12,293 nt of DNA from NCBI GenBank assembly GCA_031287975.1, contig JAITSF010000051.1, positions 1-12,293 on the forward strand, given 5' to 3'. Made by a program: the position numbers and the translations under genes. The notes beneath the pieces are model-generated. The model was not told the origin of the DNA, did not search any database, and saw nothing but the letters and a program-made list of their open reading frames with translations. The stretch is from Candidatus Nomurabacteria bacterium (lineage in GTDB: Bacteria > Patescibacteriota > Saccharimonadia > Saccharimonadales > Saccharimonadaceae). Of the stretch, positions 5,955 through 11,776 are shown piece after piece. Within the stretch, counting starts at the first letter, position 1. Each line of letters begins with the position of its first letter.

Positions 5955-6353
5955 TTTACCTTACCTAAATCACCCTTTATCACAACCGGCTGAAAACCAT
6001 GAATTTCATCGTACAAAATTCCCTCTGGGATATCGTTCCATAAATAAATTTTCTTGCTGAACCTAAATGCTTCATAAAGTTCTAAAAACGTCGCTCCGCC
6101 AATGTAATTTTTCAGGCCGTGTTTTTCAAAATTCAGACACAGCACCGCGTCGATTGACTTTATTTTCTTAACACTTTCCATAATCAGCGCACCTTTGATA
6201 CCGCTGTTTACCATCAGCCCAAGCCCGAGCTTCCATTCCCGGGTCTTCGTAACTATTCGGTAAAACAATTTCGTGTCCTAGCTTTTCCAACTTTGTTTTA
6301 ATAGGCGGGATTTTGTCGTAAAACGCTTTTGAGCAAATTATAAAAATCTTCAT
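5951..6353 (-). pseudogene. Nucleoside 2-deoxyribosyltransferase-like protein, frameshifted
   Basis: The first frame, from ATG 6351-6353 (AAAGGA upstream, a TATAAT box at 6380-6385), reads MKIFIICSKAFYDKIPPIKT, KLEKLGHEIVLPNSYEDPG and stops at 6168. A second frame carries the rest: ALIMESVKKIKSIDAVLCLN, FEKHGLKNYIGGATFLELYE, AFRFSKKIYLWNDIPEGILY, ending GDLGKVK. Together they match the full plan of the small NDT-like family: Rossmann start, then a DAVLVLN strand and a GGxTFxE helix. A one-base insertion near 6188-6196 (between YQ and ALIMES) explains the break. Family members act on nucleosides or nucleotides, but this short branch is uncharacterised. The broken frame may be true decay or a sequencing error. 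A fragment of a diverged paralogue lies at 8479-8559. Confidence 0.68.
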
Positions 6354-6446
6354 TTCATTCCTTTCTTTAGGGTATGATAATTATAACACAAACGCACAAC
6401 CGAAACCTTGCCCACTAAGGCATCATTCAATACACAGCGCGCTCAC

Positions 6447-6818
6447 TTATTGTATGTATTTTTTAATACGTTTTTTATCTTCTCTAGATTTCTCGTTTTT
6501 AGCATACAGCTCAATAAATGTTACGTCCCTAGCAGTTTGGGTAAATACAAATATAAGCCGCATCAGCTCCTTTTTACTAAGCGAAGCACAATGTAGGCGC
6601 ATCTTAACAACTTCACAAGTATTAGATTTATATATAATCGCTGCACGCTTACCGCTAAAAAATAACTCTCTAAACTCATCAAGCTTCACACCCTCTTGTG
6701 GAGTATATAATTTTTCAATTGTCAGCTTGACATCGTCAAGATCAGCTTTTAGTGAGCGCCACTTTTTCGCAAATCCCTTAAATTCTTTGGCAAATTCCGG
6801 ACTTTCACTAAAGTTCAT
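6447..6818 (-). CDS. RelE/ParE-like toxin of a Panacea toxin-antitoxin pair
   Basis: The product has 123 residues, starting MNFSESPEFAKEFKGFAKKW and running through SLKADLDDVKLTIEKLYTPQ to FFSGKRAAIIYKSNTCEVVK, MRLHCASLSKKELMRLIFVF and FIELYAKNEKSREDKKRIKK. Two N-terminal helices followed by a strand-rich half with a basic patch fit the RelE/ParE fold; most RelE members cut mRNA in the ribosome, but the catalytic residues vary and cannot be assigned here. The start at 6816-6818 overlaps the antitoxin end by 11 bases, as in translationally coupled pairs. The frame is open upstream to 6956, but that part is antitoxin sequence read out of frame. Antitoxin first, toxin second, one promoter at 7613. 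Confidence 0.75.
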   Translation of the reverse strand: MNFSESPEFAKEFKGFAKKWRSLKADLDDVKLTIEKLYTPQEGVKLDEFRELFFSGKRAAIIYKSNTCEVVKMRLHCASLSKKELMRLIFVFTQTARDVTFIELYAKNEKSREDKKRIKKYIQ

Positions 6819-7584
6819 CTTCCGGCTCCGCCACAGCAGTCTTTGTGCCTCTATAAAAAACAAATTTGGGATTGATCGGCTTGCCGTGCTCCGCCACCAC
6901 CCAAGGCGTGTCAAGATGCGACAAGTCGGACAGCTCGTTCGCGGATTTATCACCAAGCCGCTCTATTTCCCAATCAATGTGCGCCAACTCGTCGGCGCTT
7001 AAGCTCTTAAGGTCGGCTCGTCGGCGCGGCAAATATTTCTTTTGTTTGTGAGTATAATATTTTGTTTCTGCGGTTTCTATGTCGCCATCCTGTTCCATTT
7101 TTGAGACGATTTTAGCAAACGCCCCAGCTGGTGTTGGTCCAAAATGGTTTTTTATATATGTCAGTCCAGTAATCGACCGTTCGTTTTTCTCATAATAGTC
7201 AAAATCAATGAAATAAAGCAGTTTGTATAAAACTGTTTCGCCAACATTTGGTTTAGCGCCGATTTTTTCGGTGAGATATAGAAGTACATCGCGTAGTTTA
7301 TCAGGGTTGGTTCTCGGTTTTAGCTCCCTTTTTTCTGTGATAGTTTTATTAACTCGCTCATAGACAGATATCGGCTCGTGAATACGCGAAATTTTACCGT
7401 CAACCAAGTCACCAGGAGCCACTTGATAAAACTCCGCCAGCTCTTTAATCGTGCCCAGCCTAGGCTCGCGACCGTCTTCAATGGCTGCATAAGTCGCCCG
7501 CGCCAAACCTAGTTTCTCTGCAATTTCTTGTTGGGTTAATCCAGCGTCCTCTCGCAGTTTTTTAATAAGTTCAGTTGTACTCAT
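6808..7584 (-). CDS. panA: Panacea-domain antitoxin (XRE HTH plus DUF4065)
   Basis: The 258-residue product has an N-terminal XRE helix-turn-helix (residues 1-60; TQQEIAEKLGLARATYAAIE at 17-36) and a DUF4065/Panacea domain (about 95-235). Typical Panacea segments are KLLYFIDFDYYE at 121-132, GLTYIKNHFGPTPAG at 140-154 and SHLDTPWVVAEHG at 222-234. Panacea proteins neutralise very different toxins through direct contact, and the HTH usually represses the operon. The toxin gene follows with an 11-base overlap. The start ATG has GAAAGG about 5 bases upstream. Some DUF4065 proteins act instead as adaptors for proteolysis (SocA), but the tight overlap with a RelE-like gene favours an antitoxin. 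The symbol is by family only. Confidence 0.87.
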   Translation of the reverse strand: MSTTELIKKLREDAGLTQQEIAEKLGLARATYAAIEDGREPRLGTIKELAEFYQVAPGDLVDGKISRIHEPISVYERVNKTITEKRELKPRTNPDKLRDVLLYLTEKIGAKPNVGETVLYKLLYFIDFDYYEKNERSITGLTYIKNHFGPTPAGAFAKIVSKMEQDGDIETAETKYYTHKQKKYLPRRRADLKSLSADELAHIDWEIERLGDKSANELSDLSHLDTPWVVAEHGKPINPKFVFYRGTKTAVAEPEDEL

Positions 7585-7612
7585 TACTACCTTTCGTTAT
7601 GTTGATATCTAA

Positions 7613-7641
7613 ATTTTAGCAAATTCCACAAAATTGTACAA
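7613..7641 (-). promoter_or_regulatory. Promoter of the Panacea toxin-antitoxin operon
   Basis: Minus strand TTGTAC (7636-7641), 17-base spacer, TAAAAT (7613-7618). It stands back to back with the plus-strand promoter at 7650-7677, so the HTH of the antitoxin could influence both. Confidence 0.6.
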
Positions 7642-7649
7642 GGCTTTGC

Positions 7650-7677
7650 TTGATTTTTTCCATAAGTTTGATACAAT
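7650..7677 (+). promoter_or_regulatory. Promoter of the Cys-rich small protein unit
   Basis: TTGATT (7650-7655), 16-base spacer, TACAAT (7672-7677) with TGA before it. The leader is about 170 bases and holds a structured element. The extended TGATACAAT box is the same as that at 4827-4835. Confidence 0.65.
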
Positions 7678-7720
7678 AGAAATAATCTGATGGTGAGGTG
7701 GGCTCATTGGAGGGTAAGTG

Positions 7721-7787
7721 TGAGAAAAGCACCCAATTATCGTAAGGGCGCTCTCTCGTACAAAATTGTTATGTCTGTACTTTCTCA
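7721..7787 (+). promoter_or_regulatory. Predicted three-way-junction leader RNA
   Basis: Closing stem TGAGAAA (7721-7727) with TTTCTCA (7781-7787). Inside are arm 1, GCACCC (7729-7734) with GGGCGC (7746-7751, one mismatch), and arm 2, GTACA (7758-7762) with TGTAC (7776-7780). Arm 2 abuts the closing stem, so the two could stack. The ribosome binding site AGAAAGGAAG lies about 50 bases downstream. I do not recognise the class; it is a folding proposal made by eye. Confidence 0.45.
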
Positions 7788-7851
7788 TTTTACCATAATA
7801 TCAACTTAATTGCGCTGAAATGAGAGAATACAGCCAGAAAGGAAGTCTATC

Positions 7852-8064
7852 ATGCTTCATTATTATGTTAATCAAAACGAGCAGGATAACGGAGATCACG
7901 AAGTCCACGATGAGAACTGCAGCTGGTTGCCAGATGTTGGAAATCGAGAATACCTTGGTCTGTTCAATAACTGCCGTGACGCCGTCACGAAAGCGCAGTT
8001 ATTACATCCGTATTGGCGAATTAACGGCTGTTATTTTTGCTGCAATCCATGTCACACCAGCTAA
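7852..8064 (+). CDS. Conserved Cys/His-rich small protein, uncharacterised family
   Basis: The 70-residue product starts MLHYYVNQNEQDNGDHEVHD and continues ENCSWLPDVGNREYLGLFNN, CRDAVTKAQLLHPYWRINGC, YFCCNPCHTS. YVN..Q.NGDHEVH..C..LP...N..YLG.F..C..AV..A...P...GC..C...CH is a pattern I know from short hypothetical proteins in many bacteria. Six cysteines (23, 41, 60, 63, 64, 67) and His 68 suggest a zinc or iron-sulfur site, though none is proven. AGGAAG about 6 bases upstream supports the ATG, and the protein starts close to the conserved motif. It stands alone between its promoter (7650), a structured leader and a palindromic terminator. Such genes are often carried with defence or mobile regions; function unknown. 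Confidence 0.82.
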   Translation: MLHYYVNQNEQDNGDHEVHDENCSWLPDVGNREYLGLFNNCRDAVTKAQLLHPYWRINGCYFCCNPCHTS

Positions 8065-8077
8065 GATTGCTCGGATA

Positions 8078-8113
8078 AATAAAATGTAGCTCTTTAAAGA
8101 GCTACATTTTATT
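8078..8113. terminator. Perfect palindrome, bidirectional terminator
   Basis: An unbroken 36-base palindrome with arms AATAAAATGTAGCTCTTT and its complement, beginning 13 bases after the stop of the Cys-rich protein gene. The A-rich first arm and T-rich second arm allow termination on either strand. Confidence 0.85.
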
Positions 8114-8132
8114 CAATATTCAACCTCCTTGA

Positions 8133-8165
8133 AAGTTTATAACGTTTGTAAATGGCTATAAACTT
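8133..8165. repeat. 33-base imperfect inverted repeat, copy 2 (candidate operator)
   Basis: The cleanest copy: arms AAGTTTATA and TATAAACTT around ACGTTTGTAAATGGC. On the minus strand it is followed by AAGGAGG, a full ribosome binding site, but only a few codons and a stop follow before the palindrome at 8078. It looks like a control region whose gene was lost. Confidence 0.75.
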
Positions 8166-8188
8166 TTAGAAAACGGGTGTCCCGTAAC

Positions 8189-8485
8189 TTACATTCTATC
8201 CAATAATTTTCCAAATGTATCACCAAGCGAATTTGTCGGCGCAATATACGCCACACCGAGTTCGGCGAAATGTTGTCGTCCGGCCAGGATCCGATCACGT
8301 TCGCTGTCGCTGAGGTGCGGGCTATAGATATCGTCCACGCCTTTAGTTTCAGCGACGAAATAAATCCGCTCGTCGTCCTCGAACGCCACCGCCCAAACCT
8401 TCTTTTGTTCAAGTACACGATATTTTAACACGACTCTCAAACTCACTAGTGATGATCCTTTTTCAGTTAGTAGATATAGTTCCAC
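8189..8485 (-). pseudogene. C-terminal fragment of a type III restriction enzyme Res subunit
   Basis: A minus-strand frame of about 98 codons has no plausible own start (GTG at 8485, no ribosome binding site). Its readable part is KVWAVAFEDDERIYFVAETK, then GVDDIYSPHLSDSERDRILA, GRQHFAELGVAYIAPTNSLG and DTFGKLLDRM. The string YFVAETKG followed by E..RI..G..HF..L is the nuclease end of type III Res proteins, with E and K of a PD-(D/E)XK site. The helicase part and most of the gene are missing; just before KVWAVAF, where the Asp-containing strand is expected, the sequence is unlike the family. At 8479-8485 it joins a fragment of a different gene. It is a deletion remnant, surely inactive. Confidence 0.7.
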
Positions 8486-8559
8486 AAATAAATTTTCTTG
8501 CTAAATCTAAATGCTTCATAAAGCTCCAGAAACGTCACCCCACCGATGTAATTTTTCAT
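8479..8559 (-). pseudogene. Fragment of a second deoxyribosyltransferase-like gene
   Basis: The minus strand reads MKNYIGGVTFLELYEAFRFS KKIYLWN, which matches LKNYIGGATFLELYEAFRFS KKIYLWN in the gene at 5951 (bases 6035-6115) at 26 of 27 positions apart from the first residue. At the DNA level about 10-11 of 81 bases differ, apparently all or nearly all as silent transitions, so this is a piece of an old, selected paralogue and not a fresh copy. It begins right after the candidate operator and promoter at 8576 and ends at the Res remnant. Confidence 0.72.
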
Positions 8560-8575
8560 AAATATTATTGCAGTA

Positions 8576-8608
8576 GAGTCTATAACGTTTGTAAGTGGTT
8601 ATAAGCTT
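8576..8608. repeat. 33-base imperfect inverted repeat, copy 3 (candidate operator)
   Basis: GAGTCTATAACGTTTGTAAG, TGGTTATAAGCTT: same centre as copies 1 and 2 with a few changes in the arms. On the minus strand it precedes a CAATAAT-like box and an ATG at 8557-8559, the same spacing as copy 1 before the XRE gene. Confidence 0.68.
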
Positions 8609-8696
8609 TTGAGCTTCGTCACCCTGTCTCATTTCTTAAAAAATTGAGCGGTAGATACGTCCACAATTGCAACAAACTAAAAAGAAAGCGTGGCGC

Positions 8697-8725
8697 TTGA
8701 AGGTAGCGAGCATTTATTATAAAAT
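8697..8725 (+). promoter_or_regulatory. Promoter of the ApeA-like gene
   Basis: TTGAAG (8697-8702), 17-base spacer, TAAAAT (8720-8725). A second TAAAAT at 8731-8736 would give a nearly leaderless message, which fits the lack of a ribosome binding site before the ATG at 8747. Confidence 0.5.
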
Positions 8726-8746
8726 TGTGTTAAAATACTTATTGTC

Positions 8747-10162
8747 ATGTCTTTTAGTAGTATCTTAAATATCCCACCAGAAAAAATAGGGGAGATATTT
8801 CGCCTCAATGAACACCTAGACAAAAAAGTATGGACGATACTTGGAGACACCAATAAACGTGTTAACGGCACTCTGGGGTTTAACGGCGATGAGATAATCT
8901 TGAAATTTACGTTGCAAAATCAAGAAGCTAAAGAAATCATGGGCTTTCAGGAGAAAATCACCAGTTTGGGCAAAAATACTAGAGTAACGCTTCTAAATTC
9001 CGCATGCGTTAATAGTCTTGAAAATTTATTAGTAACGGAAGAGATTTCTGTATCTTGCTCTCCAAATATGGCTATTTTACACAACAAGGAAAAACCAATG
9101 CCTGAGACCATTCACGATTTATCTTGTCGTATTCCGGGAATAGGCGCTTGGTTTGATCAAGACCTGCTTGATTTCGATTATGGGACACGCGGATTTACCA
9201 GTAAAAATCAGCAGATCTATCATGAGATACCGATTGGAGATGGACGCAAAATTATTCTACAAAATACATTCGTACCTGATCTTGATGCCAAAATCATTAA
9301 TGGTGAGTTCAAAGCGCATACCGAATCGTCAGTAACTATACAGTATACACGGCCTAAAAAAGGTGCGCCGCTCGACAGGCTTATTACTATCCTATCTTAC
9401 GTTGAAGACTTCTTTAATTTTATATTTCCGTTGCCCTATTCAGCGCACATATTTTCTTCGGAAACGTCTGGCAAAAAATTTGATCATTTATACGTCATCC
9501 GTTCAACCAACGGAAAAAGGTATCGTTTAGATGATAGACTTAGCACCCATGACATGTTATTCAAACTTAGTGACGTGTCTAATATAAATCAAGTTTTTTA
9601 CAATTGGGTTGGTCATTATGAAAAAATACACGAAATAGTAGAGACTATAATATTACTCAGAACAACATATCTCAGTGACGAAGTAAGATTTACGCTTATT
9701 ATTAACGCCTTAGAGTCTGTCCATAGGAGGTATTTTAATCATACTAATCAAACAGACAAAGACTACAAAGACAGGTTGGATAGAATCACTTCTAGACTCG
9801 AGACGAAAGACGCGAGATTCGTAAAAGAAAAATTAAAATACGGCAATGAGATCTCGTTACGCCAAAGGCTTAAAGAAATCATTGATATATGTGAAAAACA
9901 CGGCATAAAACGCCCAGATGAACAATTAGTTGATCAGGTTGTTAACACCAGGAATTACTTAACCCACGGCGATAAAGAACTTAGGCCAAAAACACTTGGC
10001 GATTTTAAAATTCAACAGGCAAGTAATATTTTAGCTATATACACCAAGCTCGTTTTGCTAAAAATTTTAGGCATCAAGGATGACGAACTGAAGAATATAG
10101 TAGATAATTCAGCACAGCTCAGACCATATTACGAGGATAGGCCGGGTCTCCATCCATATTAA
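8747..10162 (+). CDS. apeA: ApeA-like anti-phage HEPN protein
   Basis: The 471-residue product has the ApeA plan. The N-terminal half (about 30-260) is strand-rich, with segments such as GTLGFNGDEIILKFTL, IMGFQEKITSLG and RVTLLNSACVNS that fit the ApeA N-terminal domain. The C-terminal half (about 290-450) is an all-helical HEPN domain. The HEPN active motif R-x4-H is present as RNYLTH at 402-407, followed by GD. ApeA is a single-gene anti-phage system; HEPN domains are usually metal-independent RNases, and ApeA is thought to act by abortive infection. No ribosome binding site is visible and the start follows an AT-rich promoter closely, so a leaderless or near-leaderless transcript is likely. 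The gene faces the HEPN gene at 10195 tail to tail, 32 bases apart. Assignment is from motif memory without a search. Confidence 0.75.
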   Translation: MSFSSILNIPPEKIGEIFRLNEHLDKKVWTILGDTNKRVNGTLGFNGDEIILKFTLQNQEAKEIMGFQEKITSLGKNTRVTLLNSACVNSLENLLVTEEISVSCSPNMAILHNKEKPMPETIHDLSCRIPGIGAWFDQDLLDFDYGTRGFTSKNQQIYHEIPIGDGRKIILQNTFVPDLDAKIINGEFKAHTESSVTIQYTRPKKGAPLDRLITILSYVEDFFNFIFPLPYSAHIFSSETSGKKFDHLYVIRSTNGKRYRLDDRLSTHDMLFKLSDVSNINQVFYNWVGHYEKIHEIVETIILLRTTYLSDEVRFTLIINALESVHRRYFNHTNQTDKDYKDRLDRITSRLETKDARFVKEKLKYGNEISLRQRLKEIIDICEKHGIKRPDEQLVDQVVNTRNYLTHGDKELRPKTLGDFKIQQASNILAIYTKLVLLKILGIKDDELKNIVDNSAQLRPYYEDRPGLHPY

Positions 10163-10194
10163 ACTGGGCTCATAGCCGATTAGAATCCAGCCAG

Positions 10195-11757
10195 CTAATG
10201 CCATAAATCCAACCACTGATCAGTATTCGCGAGCATAACAGGAATCATACGACCGCTTTTCGTCGAGTCCCGACTTTTAAACTCCTCGCACGTGTTGATG
10301 AAGCTCAACAAGCAAACGATGGCGCATTTAATTCTATAGAAAACCTCAGTGGTTCGTTGAGTAAACTCTTCAAAAGTCGGGGTCTTAGATTCTGGATCAG
10401 GCAAGGTGCCGATTTTGAAATATCTATGTTCTATGCTGTTTCTGATTTCAGAAAATTCCTCCCCCAATTCTCTCATGATGGAATATAATCCGAATATATG
10501 ATAAGTTTGGGATTTTATAATATTATTAAAGCCATCTTTTTTATTGAGATTCGCATACCAAATATTTCTGTAATTAATTTTTCGTTCATCCTGGTTTAGA
10601 TTGAGATAATAATTGATAGTACCAGCAATCTTATCAAGGGTAGAAAAACCCTCTGTATAGGCCGATTTTAGAAGTCCTGTGTATATATTATGAGCAGTAT
10701 AATCCAGATTATTAACCAATAATGACTGCTTGCTTATATTGGATAAGTCCTCGCTTGTTTTTTGGGACAACCATAAAATATACCTCCCTGTAATGTAAGA
10801 CTCATTAATTTCGTTAAGGCGCATAAAAGTCTCTTTGATGCGCTGCTGCTCGGAAGTGTCCGTCACTTTGGTGATGAATGACGTGGAGATATTGTCGCCC
10901 ACACTCCCTGTTGAGTGTCGGTCAAATATATGTAGGGTTAGGTATAGGTCATTTTCTAAACAAAAATGTGTGTATGATAATTCATCTTTGCCCATTTTAT
11001 CTTGATCAAACCTGGGGTGAGTTAGGTTAATATTTAATAGATGCTTCTGATTCTTAAACGCTTCTTCTATCTCGCCCATTTTTCGTTTAAACTCGTTTAA
11101 TGCCTGCGAGCCACCCGACCGAATAACGGAGTTTTCGTATTGTATGGCTTTACTGAAAAGCTGATGGGCTCGTATCAAATATGCGTTTTTATACTCGCTT
11201 ACATATGCTAACCTTTGAACCGCGATGGCCTCATTACCATACACCATGCCAAATTGAGTGTCCGTTTTTGCAGCTCTGTCATACTCAATAATAGCTTCAA
11301 GCGTACGCCCAACTTCATCATATAAATTGGCTAGGTTAACCATCGCATTAGGTGACGGCGAAATGCTTATGGATTTTTTTAACATCCTGATACACCTATG
11401 GACATCTCTTTCAACACCAAAATATGTCCCGTGGTCTTTGAAATGTCTACTGATTCTAAAATGAATACCATTAGAAACGTTATATATCAAAGAGTCGTGA
11501 TAATCCTTGAAGTCTTGGTTAGATAGACACGTCTCGCCGGTAGATATCCCTTTTTCGACTGCTTCTTTATCGTTTAAATAATTCCCCAAATCTATATATA
11601 GTCCAACCTTTGCGAGCTTGAACGCCCTGTTAGCGCTATATACCCTTTCATAGTTATTTAGTTTTACAAGAGCCTCTTTATATTTATCACTATCCATAAG
11701 ATTTATTATATCTGCTACACGTTTATCAATTCTCTTATTTTCTAATGATTTTAACAT
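10195..11757 (-). CDS. TPR protein with LA2681-type HEPN domain (candidate RNase)
   Basis: With the start at 11755-11757 the product has 520 residues. The first half is helical repeats of TPR type, clearest at about 136-168 (PNAMVNLANLYDEVGRTLEA IIEYDRAAK). The C-terminal half fits the HEPN family named after LA2681, with the R-x4-H motif RNSIEHRYFKIG at 439-450 and a helix IKCAIVCLLSFINTCEEF. HEPN proteins of this kind are predicted toxins or defence RNases; the TPR part may sense or bind a partner. The frame is open to 11820, but the extra 21 residues overlap the mrr end and the ATG lies 19 bases after the mrr stop. No strong ribosome binding site is seen, so coupling to mrr translation is possible. 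The two genes form an operon. Confidence 0.75.
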   Translation of the reverse strand: MLKSLENKRIDKRVADIINLMDSDKYKEALVKLNNYERVYSANRAFKLAKVGLYIDLGNYLNDKEAVEKGISTGETCLSNQDFKDYHDSLIYNVSNGIHFRISRHFKDHGTYFGVERDVHRCIRMLKKSISISPSPNAMVNLANLYDEVGRTLEAIIEYDRAAKTDTQFGMVYGNEAIAVQRLAYVSEYKNAYLIRAHQLFSKAIQYENSVIRSGGSQALNEFKRKMGEIEEAFKNQKHLLNINLTHPRFDQDKMGKDELSYTHFCLENDLYLTLHIFDRHSTGSVGDNISTSFITKVTDTSEQQRIKETFMRLNEINESYITGRYILWLSQKTSEDLSNISKQSLLVNNLDYTAHNIYTGLLKSAYTEGFSTLDKIAGTINYYLNLNQDERKINYRNIWYANLNKKDGFNNIIKSQTYHIFGLYSIMRELGEEFSEIRNSIEHRYFKIGTLPDPESKTPTFEEFTQRTTEVFYRIKCAIVCLLSFINTCEEFKSRDSTKSGRMIPVMLANTDQWLDLWH

Positions 11758-11776
11758 GACTACACCACAGAGAAAC

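Noticed and set aside
6454..7051. Plus-strand frames opposite the toxin-antitoxin pair
   Set aside because: Antisense shadows of well-supported genes.
7820..8089. 89-residue plus-strand frame over the Cys-rich gene
   Set aside because: Wrong frame; the 70-residue frame has the conserved CxxC and NGDHEVH pattern and a proper ribosome binding site.
8137..8418. 93-residue minus-strand open frame
   Set aside because: Out of frame with the type III Res remnant and reads into the 33-base repeat; no homology visible.
5100..8608. CRISPR array made of the 33-base repeats
   Set aside because: Copies are kilobases apart with no regular spacers and no cas genes.
8686..8698. Short inverted repeat AAGCG-TGG-CGCTT
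   Set aside because: Too short and without a T-run to call a terminator; it may be chance next to the apeA promoter.
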